From assembly GCA_937960595.1 (NCBI GenBank), contig CALGPL010000024.1, positions 1 to 64,000 on the forward strand: a stretch of 64,000 bases of DNA, given 5' to 3'. The notes under the pieces are model-generated. The model was given only the letters and a program-made list of their open reading frames with translations. It was not told the DNA's origin and made no database searches. This document shows positions 17,224 to 25,640 of the stretch, piece by piece; position 1 is the stretch's first letter, and each line of letters starts with the position of its first letter. Made by a program: the position numbers and the translations under genes. The stretch is from an uncultured Anaerolineales bacterium. Lineage in GTDB: Bacteria > Chloroflexota > Anaerolineae > Anaerolineales > Villigracilaceae.

Positions 17224-17247
17224 CCGCGCCCTTCGGGGGCGCGGTTT
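17224..17247 (+). terminator. Short terminator hairpin before glnA
   Basis: CCGCGCCC (17224-17231) pairs with GGGCGCGG across a TTCGG-type loop, followed by TTT. Confidence 0.55.
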
Positions 17248-17346
17248 CTCGTCTCGCGGTGATGACTGACAGAGCGAACGATGATGATAGACACTTCCGC
17301 CGTTTTCTCCCCTATGCTAAAAAATAGGCACGCGTAAGGAGGCGCC

Positions 17347-18768
17347 ATGTTCAAAACCTTTGATCAAGCCCATCGTTACATCAAAGACTACAACGTCGAG
17401 ATGGTCGATCTCAAATTCTGTGACTTGTGGGGCCGCTGGCACCATCTCACCATCCCCAGCAGTCAATTTCTGCCCGATTTGATGGAGAAGGGCATTGGCT
17501 TCGACGGCTCGGCCGTCGGGCTGAAGTCGGTCAAGGCGGGCGACATGGTGCTCGTCCCCGACCTGGGGACGGCTTTCATGGATCCCTTCTGGGACATGCC
17601 GACGCTGTCGTTCATCTGCACCACCCTCGAGGCCGACACCCATGCCATTTTCGAAAACGATCCGCGCAACATTGCCATCCGGGCCGAGGAGTACCTCAAG
17701 AGCACCGGCATTGCCGACGAGAGCCGCTGGGGGCCGGAATTCGAGTTCTACATCTTCGACAGCGTTTCTTACGAATACGGCGTCAACCGAGCCAGTTACA
17801 GCATCACCTCGAGCGAGGCCGACTGGAACAGCGCCCAGGGCGGCCATGGACATTACATCCCTTTGCACGGCGGCTATCATGCCATCCCGCCCAAGGATCA
17901 ACTCTACAAAATCCGCTCTGAAATGGTCCGCCACCTGGAAAGGATGGGCGTGCCGGTCAAATACCATCATCACGAGGTCGGCGGGCCGGGGCAGTCGGAG
18001 ATCGAGACGCCGATGATGAGTCTGATCCAGGCGGGCGATGCGACCATGATCATCAAGTATGTAACCAAAATGACGGCCCATGCTCATGGGCAGACGGCCA
18101 CGTTCATGCCCAAGCCGCTCTACGGCGAGGCCGGTTCGGGAATGCATTTCCATCAACACCTTTTCAAGAAGGGCAGGAATGTTTTCTACGATCCCAAGGG
18201 CTACGGCTGTCTTTCGCAGGAGGCGCTGTACTATATCGGCGGCCTGCTCCAGCACGGGCCGGCGCTGCTGGCGATCACCAACCCCAGCACGAATTCCTAC
18301 CGCCGGCTGGTGCCGGGATACGAAGCGCCGGTCAACGCCTTCTTCTCGCTCGGCAACCGCAGCGCGGCGGTGCGCATTCCCAAATACGCCAACCAGCCCG
18401 ATTCGGCCCGCATGGAATTCCGCCCGCCGGATGCGACCGGCAACGTCTATCTGATGCTGGCCGCCATGCTGATGGCCGGCCTGGATGGAATCCGCAACCA
18501 GATCGACCCGACCGAGGCCGGCTTCGGGCCGATTGACCAGAACATCTTCGCCTGGAGCGAGGAGCAGCGCGCCGGCATTAAATCCCTGCCCTCCTCGCTC
18601 AACGAGGCCCTGCGGGCGCTGGAAGACGACCACGACTTCCTGACCACCGGCGGCGTCTTCCACGAAGATTTGATTCGGCAATGGATTGACTACAAGCGCA
18701 ATCAGGAATACTTTGCCGTTCGCAACCGGCCGCACCCCTACGAAATGAGCCTGTATTTCGACGCCTGA
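17347..18768 (+). CDS. glnA: Glutamine synthetase, type I, lacking the adenylylation tyrosine
   Basis: 473 residues, preceded by AAGGAGG. It condenses ammonia and glutamate to glutamine with ATP. Seen: DLWGRWHHLTIP, GIGFDGSAVG, GPEFEFYIFD (metal ligands), the ATP/glutamate site HHEVGGPGQSEIE, GSGMHFHQHL, NPSTNSYRRLVPGYEAPV and EFRPPDATGNVYL. Length and sequence are those of GSI-beta enzymes. Where these carry KNLYDLPPEE with the adenylylated Tyr, this protein has QNIFAWSEEQ, so the tyrosine is Phe. Control by GlnE-type adenylylation is therefore unlikely. No nitrogen-regulatory gene is adjacent. Confidence 0.96.
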   Translation: MFKTFDQAHRYIKDYNVEMVDLKFCDLWGRWHHLTIPSSQFLPDLMEKGIGFDGSAVGLKSVKAGDMVLVPDLGTAFMDPFWDMPTLSFICTTLEADTHAIFENDPRNIAIRAEEYLKSTGIADESRWGPEFEFYIFDSVSYEYGVNRASYSITSSEADWNSAQGGHGHYIPLHGGYHAIPPKDQLYKIRSEMVRHLERMGVPVKYHHHEVGGPGQSEIETPMMSLIQAGDATMIIKYVTKMTAHAHGQTATFMPKPLYGEAGSGMHFHQHLFKKGRNVFYDPKGYGCLSQEALYYIGGLLQHGPALLAITNPSTNSYRRLVPGYEAPVNAFFSLGNRSAAVRIPKYANQPDSARMEFRPPDATGNVYLMLAAMLMAGLDGIRNQIDPTEAGFGPIDQNIFAWSEEQRAGIKSLPSSLNEALRALEDDHDFLTTGGVFHEDLIRQWIDYKRNQEYFAVRNRPHPYEMSLYFDA

Positions 18769-18771
18769 CTC

Positions 18772-19314
18772 ATGCCCGTTCCTCGTCTTTGCCTGCCGCT
18801 CGTTGTTCTGAGCGTCGGCCTGGCTGCCTGCGGCGCGCCCGGCCGCCTGGAAGCGGGTCAAAGCCTGCCCCTGGCCTCCCTCAGCCAGAACTACGTCGAG
18901 GTGCGCGTTTCCCTGGAAATCGATTCGGATGCCGAGACCTGGCTAACGGCCACCTACACGCCGCTCGATGCAGGTGCTCATCTGTACGCCCTGGACCTGC
19001 CGCCGGACGGTGTCAACGGAGTCGGGCGGCCAACCCGACTCGAATTGCCGCCCGGTTCCCCCTTGCAGGCTCTCGGTCCGCCGACCGCCTCGGTTGAGGC
19101 GACGGCGCAGGACTCCTTCTTCCCCGACCTGCGCGTCTATCCGCCCGGCCCGGTGACGTTGCGCCTGCCGGTGATCCTGCCGCCGGGCGCGGCCTGGGTC
19201 GAGACGCAAGTCTCTGTGACGTATATGGCTTGCAAGGGCAATGCTTGTCGTCCGCCCGTGATCCATGGGTTGATCCCGGTGCGCGTGCCCGGCGCGGACC
19301 TGATCGGGCCTTGA
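18772..19314 (+). CDS. Lipoprotein with DsbD-alpha-like domain
   Basis: 180 residues, starting 3 bases after the glnA stop. LAAC at residues 17-20 is a lipobox. The body is beta-rich and ends with VSVTYMACKGNACRPPV, which corresponds to the N-terminal periplasmic domain of DsbD (VTYxxC...CxPP), including both cysteines. It probably shuttles thiol electrons outside the membrane. The next gene encodes a thioredoxin-like lipoprotein, so the pair would represent the outer domains of DsbD on separate polypeptides. The membrane DsbD/CcdA part is not in the window. Confidence 0.7.
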   Translation: MPVPRLCLPLVVLSVGLAACGAPGRLEAGQSLPLASLSQNYVEVRVSLEIDSDAETWLTATYTPLDAGAHLYALDLPPDGVNGVGRPTRLELPPGSPLQALGPPTASVEATAQDSFFPDLRVYPPGPVTLRLPVILPPGAAWVETQVSVTYMACKGNACRPPVIHGLIPVRVPGADLIGP

Positions 19315-19358
19315 TTCTCCGCCGATTCTTTGTGAGATGGACTTCGCGAGGTGAAATT

Positions 19359-19901
19359 TTGAAGAGAACGTTTCTCCTGTTCCTGGCTGCAACGTTGTTA
19401 TTTGCCTGCACATTGACCCCTGTGCCGCTGCCGCCGACCCAGACCCCCGTGCCGACCGCAACGGCCTTGCCGACTGCAACGGTTGCTCCTCTGCTGACGG
19501 AGATGGGAGGCTACACGCTGGTTTATATTCATCTCTACGAGGGCGCGTTCAATGACCTGCTGGCCGAGCATGCTCGCCGGGCGGCGGCCCTGGGTCAGCA
19601 GCCGATTGCCTATTTCACCGCTCATTGGTGCCCGTCCTGCAGGGTTCTATCAGACGGCCTCTCTGAGCAACACCCGGCCTTGGTGGAAGCCTTCGAGGGC
19701 GTTTACCTCATTTGTATCAATGTGGATGAATGGGGCTGGGGCGTGCCCGGCTCGGATTTCCCCCGCGTGGAAGCCATTCCCGCTTTCTATCGGCTGGACA
19801 ACAACGGCCGTTACACCGGCGACTCGATCGATGGCTCTGCCTGGGAAGCCGATACGCCCGAAAACATCGCCCGCGTGATGGGACCCTGGCTGCATCGTTG
19901 A
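19359..19901 (+). CDS. Thioredoxin-like lipoprotein (DsbD-gamma type)
   Basis: 180 residues from a TTG at 19359, chosen because it gives KRTFLLFLAATLLFAC, a signal peptide with lipobox, and AGGTG lies before it. The upstream frame has no such signal. A Thr/Pro-rich linker leads to a thioredoxin fold: QQPIAYFTAHWCPSCRVLSD has the CxxC motif, and VEAIPAFYRLDNNGRY has the conserved cis-Pro region. Its likely role is extracytoplasmic disulfide reduction with the preceding DsbD-alpha-like lipoprotein. Confidence 0.8.
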   Translation: MKRTFLLFLAATLLFACTLTPVPLPPTQTPVPTATALPTATVAPLLTEMGGYTLVYIHLYEGAFNDLLAEHARRAAALGQQPIAYFTAHWCPSCRVLSDGLSEQHPALVEAFEGVYLICINVDEWGWGVPGSDFPRVEAIPAFYRLDNNGRYTGDSIDGSAWEADTPENIARVMGPWLHR

Positions 19902-19998
19902 GCGGCCTCTTCCGCGGGCCGCGGAAAGGCTTGGGCTGACATTTGTCCATCGGCGCAGACGGTTGGCGCCTCGATGGCCTGGATTGGAAAGGAATGCA

Positions 19999-21870
19999 AT
20001 GACTCTAGACATGTGGTTGACTCTGGCGATCCTGGCATTTGCCATTCTGTTCTTCGTCACCGAATGGCTGCGCGTAGATGTGGTGGCATTGATCGTGGTC
20101 GTGGCCTTGATGATGAGCGGCGTGCTCACGGCGCAGCAGGCCATCGCCGGTTTTTCCAACCCGGTCGTGATCACGATTGCTTCGCTCTTCGTCATCGGCG
20201 GCGGCATCTTGCAGACCGGCCTGGCGGAGGCAATCGGCAACCGCGTCTTGAAGATTGCCGGCGGCCACCCCACCCGCCTGATGGTCATGATCATGATCGC
20301 AGTGTCGCTCCTGTCTGCTTTCATGAGCGATACCGGGACGGTGGCGGTGCTGCTGCCGGCGGTGATGGCGCTGGCGGCTGGCGCCCGCATCAGCCCGTCG
20401 CGCCTGTTGATTCCCCTCTCCTTCGGCTCGCTGCTGGGAGGCGCCGCTACCCTGATCGGCACGCCGCCCAACCTGATCGTCAGCGACCTGCTGCGTCAGC
20501 ATGGCTATCCGCCTTTCCGCTTCTTCGACTATACCCCCATCGGATTGGCTCTGATCGCGGCCGGCATTCTGTTCATGTTGCTGTTCGGCAGGCGGCTGCT
20601 GCCCGACCGCAGCCCGGTTCAGGAAGTCCAGCGGATCGAAACGCTCAGCGACCTGGTCAACCGTTACCGGCTGCCCCACAACCTGTTCCGCCTGCGCGTG
20701 CGCGGCGCCTCCCGCCTGGTCGGCAAGACGATTGCCGAGGCGGCCTTCGGGCGCGATTTTCATGTCAACATCATCGAGTTGCGCCGCCAACCCGAAGCGC
20801 GTCCGCTGATTGGGCTGGGAGATGGCTTCCTGGTCTGGAAGGCGGGCAAGGCAAGAGGCATGAAGCCCTCCGTAGAGACGACCTTTCAGCCGGAGGACGT
20901 GATCATCGTCCAGGGCGAACCGGCCAATGTGGCCCACCTGGCGGCTTCGTGGGACCTGGGGGTGCAGCCGGCCAATGCCGAGGACGAGCAGGCATTGATG
21001 AACCAGGAGGTCGGTCTGGCCGAGGTGATTCTTCCCCAGGAGTCGCGTCTGATCGGCAAGACGCTGGTCGAGTTGCATTTCGGGAGCGCCTACCGCCTTT
21101 CGGTTTTGGATATCCAGCGGCCAGGGCATGCTCAAAAATTATCGTTGAAAGAGACTCCGCTGCGTTTCGGCGACACCCTGCTGGTGCAGGGGTCTTGGGA
21201 GAACATCCTGGCGCTTCGCAAACAGCGGCGCGATTTCGTGGTCATCGGCGAGCCGGAAAGGAAACTGGGCGAGGTCAAACGTTCCAGGGCGCCCCTGGCA
21301 GCCCTGATCCTGGTCGGCATGCTGGTGGCCATGGTGGGCGAGTTCGTGCCGCTGGCGACGGCCAGCATGGCCGGCGCCTTGCTGATGATCCTGAGCGGAT
21401 GCGTCAAGATCGACGAGGCCTATGGTTTCATTGACTGGAAGAGCATCGTCCTGGTGGCCGGAATGCTGCCGATGAGCACGGCGCTGGAAAAGGTCGGTTT
21501 GATCAGCCTGGTCTCCGAAAAGTTGACAGGCAGCCTGGGACTGCTGGGACCGGTCTGGATGCTGGCGGGATTGTTCCTGCTGACCTCCCTCTTCACCCAG
21601 GTACTTTCCAACACGGCGACGGCGGTGCTGCTGGCGCCGTTGGCTTTGGCCAGCGCGCAGAATCTGGGGGTCCAGCCGCAGGCTTTTCTGATGGGGGTGG
21701 CGATTGCGGCCTCGATGGCGTTTGCCTCGCCGGTGGCTTCGCCGGTCAACACACTGGTGATGGCGGCAGGCAGTTACCGTTTCGGCGATTATCTCAAGAT
21801 CGGTCTGCCGCTGATTCTGCTGATGACGCTCGTGGCCGTCTTGTTTTTGCCTCTCCTTTGGCCGTTCTAG
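19999..21870 (+). CDS. DASS/SLC13-type anion transporter with two TrkA-C (RCK_C) domains
   Basis: 623 residues from the ATG at 19999 (GGAAAGGA upstream). Two membrane halves of about five to six segments each surround a cytoplasmic insert (residues ~200-430) holding two RCK_C domains: FRLRVRGASRLVGKTIAEA and VILPQESRLIGKTLVEL. The first half has SFGSLLGGAATLIGTPPNLIVS and the second SPVASPVNTLVM, the paired helix-break motifs of the divalent anion:Na+ symporter family. Likely substrates are sulfate, dicarboxylates or similar anions. RCK_C domains usually sense a nucleotide or anion. Confidence 0.88.
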   Translation: MTLDMWLTLAILAFAILFFVTEWLRVDVVALIVVVALMMSGVLTAQQAIAGFSNPVVITIASLFVIGGGILQTGLAEAIGNRVLKIAGGHPTRLMVMIMIAVSLLSAFMSDTGTVAVLLPAVMALAAGARISPSRLLIPLSFGSLLGGAATLIGTPPNLIVSDLLRQHGYPPFRFFDYTPIGLALIAAGILFMLLFGRRLLPDRSPVQEVQRIETLSDLVNRYRLPHNLFRLRVRGASRLVGKTIAEAAFGRDFHVNIIELRRQPEARPLIGLGDGFLVWKAGKARGMKPSVETTFQPEDVIIVQGEPANVAHLAASWDLGVQPANAEDEQALMNQEVGLAEVILPQESRLIGKTLVELHFGSAYRLSVLDIQRPGHAQKLSLKETPLRFGDTLLVQGSWENILALRKQRRDFVVIGEPERKLGEVKRSRAPLAALILVGMLVAMVGEFVPLATASMAGALLMILSGCVKIDEAYGFIDWKSIVLVAGMLPMSTALEKVGLISLVSEKLTGSLGLLGPVWMLAGLFLLTSLFTQVLSNTATAVLLAPLALASAQNLGVQPQAFLMGVAIAASMAFASPVASPVNTLVMAAGSYRFGDYLKIGLPLILLMTLVAVLFLPLLWPF

Positions 21871-21901
21871 GGTAGAGGCGCGGTTTGAGGCGGCGGGACG
21901 A

Positions 21902-24247
21902 TCATGCCTGCCGCCAGAGGATCAGCCGCGTCCACCACAGACGGCGGCGCAGCCCGAGCCAGGCGCGCACTGCCCGGCGGATCTCTGGGCGGGAGGGGGC
22001 GCGCCCGGCGTACAGACTGCGCACGTATAGGCCGGTCAGCCAGTCCAGGTCGCGGCGGATGGCGGCGGCCATTTTGGATACTCCCTTCAGGCCGCTGAAT
22101 TTGTCCAGACGGAGAGCGAGAGCCGCAGCAAACTCGTGCGGCGTCAGCGCCCCGGCCCCGGGCAGGGACCAGCCTCTCCCTTGCCGGTACAGCCGCCGGT
22201 AGATGACGCGGATGGCAGCCTCGCCGGGCTGCAAACGCAGCAGCCAGCCTTCCATGGGAATTGCCAGCCCCAAAAGGAGCACAACCAGGCCGATCCCCAG
22301 CCAGACCGGAGGAAGGGTCGCTCTTTGTTGCTCTGCGGCAGCCTGCTCCTGTTCCTGCTGGCGGGCGGCGGCCAGTTCGGCCGCGCTGACCAGGGGCAGA
22401 TCGCGCGGCCGAAAAATGCGCGGCTGGTTGGAAGTCGGCTCGAACTCGATCCAGCCGATGCCCGGAAAATAGATTTCTACCCAGGCGTGGGCGTGGTTTT
22501 CGCGCACCACAAAGCGCCGATTGCCCTCTTCGTAGAAGCCGCGCGAATAGCCGAGGACCAGCCGGGCCGGGATTCCGACCGACCGCGCCAGTACCGCCAT
22601 CGAGGCGGCATAGTAATCGCAATATCCCTCTTGCAGGTCGAACAAAAAGAAATCAACGGCGTCGCGCCCGAGCGGGGGGGCAGGAACATCGAGGTTGTAG
22701 GGAAAGCGACGCAGATAGGCCTCGAGGGCGGCGGCCTGATCGTAAGGCGTCGGCTGGCCGGCGGTGACCTCGAAGGCCAGGCTGCGCACCCGCGCCGGTA
22801 GGTTGTCGGGCAGTTGCAGGTAGCGGGCGCGAATCTCCTCGGGGTAGTCGGTTCCCGCTGCTTGCAGCCGCTCGACAGAGACGACTGCCACCCGCGAGAC
22901 GGCCGTATAGCGCTCGGCGCTGCTCTCGGCGCCGGCGAAGTCGCCGGGCGCATGCCAGGCCAGGCGGGCAGGCTGATCGAGCGCGAGCAGTTCGCCGGTC
23001 ACCAGAATGGCCGTTCCGCGGTTGGCCCGCTGGACGTGCTGGCTGATGGTCAGGTAGAGTTCGGGCCGGAGGTCTAGGTCGGGCTGGATCGGCTGGTTGG
23101 CGGGCCATTCTTGTGGGCGGCCGGTGGAGGCGCTCCAGCCGCGGCCGGTGTACAGGTCGAAGGTCTGGCTGCGCCAGTAGTAGCGGATCGGGTCTTCGGG
23201 CACCTCGCCGTGCAGGCGGGCAGTCTCGGGGACCGGTTCGTAGCCTTCGACGATCACATACATGACTGCCTCGCTCGACAAGCGCGGCCCTGCCCCGATC
23301 AGGTGGCTGCCGGAGATGAAACTGCCGGCCCCGCGCTCGCCCGCTTCGGGCGTCTGCTGGAGGCCGAGCGATTCGGCCAGGCGTTCGTCGCGCTGTTCGA
23401 AGATCTGGTCGACGCGTTCGACGATCTTGGGGATGGAAATGGAGGGGAAAAGGGCGGCGAAGACCACCAACCCCAGCGTCAGGGCGAAGACCGAGGCGGC
23501 CAGCGAGGGTTCGACCTCGGCCTGATCGAGACGGTCGGCCTGCCAGCGGCGGCGGGCGCCGGCAAAACTCTGCACGGCTTGCAGGGCAACGATGGAGGCC
23601 CCCAGCAGGAGCACCCAAACCAGCCCGGTCCGTGAATTGGTGTAGTAGACATTGAAGACCAGCAGGGCGGCCCCCGGCAGAAGACCGATCAGGACGGCCT
23701 CGCGCCGGCGCGTCAGCCAGGCGGCCCACAGGGCAGTCAGCCACAAGACCGCGCCCCAGAACAGGCCGACCGCCAGCGGGTCGGTGGCGACCACCTCGCC
23801 GCCGACCAGACGCGACCAGTTGAGCAGACGGCTCCAGAGGGTTGTCAGGCTGCTGGCCAGGGCGTTCCAGGCCTCGGCCAGGGCGGGGAGGTCGAGCGGC
23901 TGGCGGCGCAGAAAGCGGAAGGCCGTCAGCAGGGCGGCAGAGAGCAGAGTCCAGAGCGGGGTGGCCAGGCCGCCGGTCGTCAGCAGGAGGACGGGAATGC
24001 CCGTCGGGACGGCGATCAGGGCAGCCCAGGCCGTCTTGAGGGGCGAGCGCGCCAGTTGCCAGGCCAGCAGCGCGCCGCACAGGACGGTCAGCAGGGCGGC
24101 CTGGGGGGAAATGTCGCCCATCAGGCTGGACAGTCCGACCGCCATGCTGCCCAGGCTCAGGCTGAGCAGAGAAATATAGACGAGATTCAAACCGCCCAGG
24201 CGGCGGATCAGCCAGCGCAGGAGGGCGGCCATCCAATCGAGCATCAT
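21902..24247 (-). CDS. TgpA-like membrane transglutaminase-fold protein (DUF3488/DUF4129)
   Basis: 781 residues from the ATG at 24247; the open frame continues upstream but that part is the shadow of the DUF58 gene. About eight membrane spans in the first ~330 residues are followed by an extracytoplasmic domain with a transglutaminase core: DLQEGYCDYYAASMAVLARSVG (catalytic Cys), NHAHAWVEIYFPG (His) and WIEFEPTSNQP (acidic residue, Glu in place of the common Asp). One more membrane span and a DUF4129-like cytoplasmic tail close the protein. Start and stop overlap with the DUF58 gene (ATGATGA). Such pairs occur in MoxR-linked clusters; substrate unknown. Confidence 0.83.
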   Translation of the reverse strand: MMLDWMAALLRWLIRRLGGLNLVYISLLSLSLGSMAVGLSSLMGDISPQAALLTVLCGALLAWQLARSPLKTAWAALIAVPTGIPVLLLTTGGLATPLWTLLSAALLTAFRFLRRQPLDLPALAEAWNALASSLTTLWSRLLNWSRLVGGEVVATDPLAVGLFWGAVLWLTALWAAWLTRRREAVLIGLLPGAALLVFNVYYTNSRTGLVWVLLLGASIVALQAVQSFAGARRRWQADRLDQAEVEPSLAASVFALTLGLVVFAALFPSISIPKIVERVDQIFEQRDERLAESLGLQQTPEAGERGAGSFISGSHLIGAGPRLSSEAVMYVIVEGYEPVPETARLHGEVPEDPIRYYWRSQTFDLYTGRGWSASTGRPQEWPANQPIQPDLDLRPELYLTISQHVQRANRGTAILVTGELLALDQPARLAWHAPGDFAGAESSAERYTAVSRVAVVSVERLQAAGTDYPEEIRARYLQLPDNLPARVRSLAFEVTAGQPTPYDQAAALEAYLRRFPYNLDVPAPPLGRDAVDFFLFDLQEGYCDYYAASMAVLARSVGIPARLVLGYSRGFYEEGNRRFVVRENHAHAWVEIYFPGIGWIEFEPTSNQPRIFRPRDLPLVSAAELAAARQQEQEQAAAEQQRATLPPVWLGIGLVVLLLGLAIPMEGWLLRLQPGEAAIRVIYRRLYRQGRGWSLPGAGALTPHEFAAALALRLDKFSGLKGVSKMAAAIRRDLDWLTGLYVRSLYAGRAPSRPEIRRAVRAWLGLRRRLWWTRLILWRQA

Positions 24248-25545
24248 CGCACCCGCCTCCATTCGACCTGCAGCGGACGGCGCACCGGCACGGCTTTGCC
24301 CGGCCCGGTGATGCGCCATTCCCATTCGCCTTCGTGGCCGCGCCTTTCGGGCCGGTCGAGCAGGTCGGCGGTGACGATCGTGTGGCTGAGGCCGTGTCTC
24401 TGGAAGAGATCCGCCAGGCCGCGGGCGTTTCCCTGCCCGCCAAAACTGGCCGGATCGAAGAGCAGGACGGTCGGGATGATTCCCAGACGGGAAAGTTGCA
24501 GCAAGGCCCCGACCCAGTCGGGTCGCAGGTCGGGGGTGATCAGTACCAGGCTGGCCCCGGCGCGGATCGATTGGCGCGCCTGTTCGAGCAGGTCCTCCAG
24601 CGGACGGCTGCCGCGGGTGGCCAGCGCCAGGGCGCGCAGGATGTCCATCAACTGGGTCGGCGAGCGGCGCGGCGGCATCCAGGTCAAGTCCGGGCCGCAC
24701 GTCACCAGCCCGACGGCGTGGCCCTGACGCAGGCCGCGGTCGGCCAGCGAGGCGGCCAGCACCACGCCGTGCTCCTCGGTCGAGCGCTCGCCCTCGCCGA
24801 TCTGGACGCCGGCGTGCAGGTCGAGCAAGATCCACCAGTCGCTGGAGGGCATTTGTTCGAACTGGCGGATGTAGAGGTGGTCGCGGCGGGCGGAGGTGGG
24901 CCAGTGGATGGCCTTGAGCGGGTCGCCCTCGAGGTATTCGCGCACCGTCTGGGCAGAGACGGTGTGTTCGAGCGCCGAACGGCGGTGACGGCGGCCTTCG
25001 CCGGCCCGCCCGCCGGAGGCGACCTCGATGGCCGGCAGAGGCAGCACCGGCGGCAGGACGAGCAGAATGGCCGAATCGGGCAGATGGGTTTCGAGGCTGT
25101 AGAGGCCGATCGGGTCGCCGCAGTGCAGGGTGGTCGGACCGAGGGTGTAGAGTCCGCGCCGGGTGCAGACGCCCTCGGTGCGCCACTGGGTGATGTCCTC
25201 GGCGCCGACGGCGGTCACCCGGCTGGCGGTGTAGTGGGGCAGGTTGGAGTGGTCGCGCACCTCCAGCCAGACGGCCGGCGCCCAGCCGGTGTTCGAGACG
25301 GTGAAGCGCTCCTCCAGTCGGTCGCCGACCTGCGTCCAGCCGTAGCGCATCTCACGTTCGATGGACAGGTGACGCGCTAGGCTGCGTACCCACAGCCAGG
25401 CCAGCAGCCAGCCGCCGCCCAGGATGGCCAGCAGGGCCGTCCAGGTCTTGTCGGGCCACAGAACCTGCAGGACGAACAGGAGAATGGCCAGGGCAGGCCA
25501 GAGGCGCGAACGCAGACGAATCTTGGCAGGCGGCAGATTTTCCAT
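24244..25545 (-). CDS. DUF58 domain protein
   Basis: 433 residues from the ATG at 25545. Two adjacent hydrophobic spans near residues 12-50 are followed by a beta-rich segment and the DUF58 core: REYLEGDPLKAIHWPTSARRDHLYIRQFEQ is the signature, then WWILLDLHAG begins a von Willebrand A-like fold. Membrane-bound DUF58 proteins generally work with a MoxR AAA+ ATPase and a transglutaminase-like protein; the latter is the next gene, while MoxR is not in the window. Role unknown. A TTG 51 bases upstream would lengthen it but lies within the divergent promoter region. Confidence 0.82.
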   Translation of the reverse strand: MENLPPAKIRLRSRLWPALAILLFVLQVLWPDKTWTALLAILGGGWLLAWLWVRSLARHLSIEREMRYGWTQVGDRLEERFTVSNTGWAPAVWLEVRDHSNLPHYTASRVTAVGAEDITQWRTEGVCTRRGLYTLGPTTLHCGDPIGLYSLETHLPDSAILLVLPPVLPLPAIEVASGGRAGEGRRHRRSALEHTVSAQTVREYLEGDPLKAIHWPTSARRDHLYIRQFEQMPSSDWWILLDLHAGVQIGEGERSTEEHGVVLAASLADRGLRQGHAVGLVTCGPDLTWMPPRRSPTQLMDILRALALATRGSRPLEDLLEQARQSIRAGASLVLITPDLRPDWVGALLQLSRLGIIPTVLLFDPASFGGQGNARGLADLFQRHGLSHTIVTADLLDRPERRGHEGEWEWRITGPGKAVPVRRPLQVEWRRVR

Positions 25546-25566
25546 CTCGAATCGGCCGGAGCGTGC

Positions 25567-25572
25567 TACAAT
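25567..25572 (+). promoter_or_regulatory. Probable -10 (TACAAT) of the beta-glucosidase gene
   Basis: TACAATCG lies 68 bases before the ATG. The same hexamer stands before several other genes in the window. No matching -35 is visible. Confidence 0.4.
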
Positions 25573-25640
25573 CGAGCCTTGACTCCGGCTCGACAATCTT
25601 ACATGAGAGCCGAGATCCAGTCAATGAAAACGAGGATGCC

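Noticed and set aside
17288-17318. glnA promoter TAGACA/TATGCT
   Set aside because: The spacer is 19 bp and both boxes are weak; not enough to call.
24248-25186. N-terminal extension of the transglutaminase frame
   Set aside because: The extension lies antiparallel-free inside the DUF58 gene in another frame and is Arg/Pro/His-rich without motifs; the ATG at 24247 starts a normal membrane domain.
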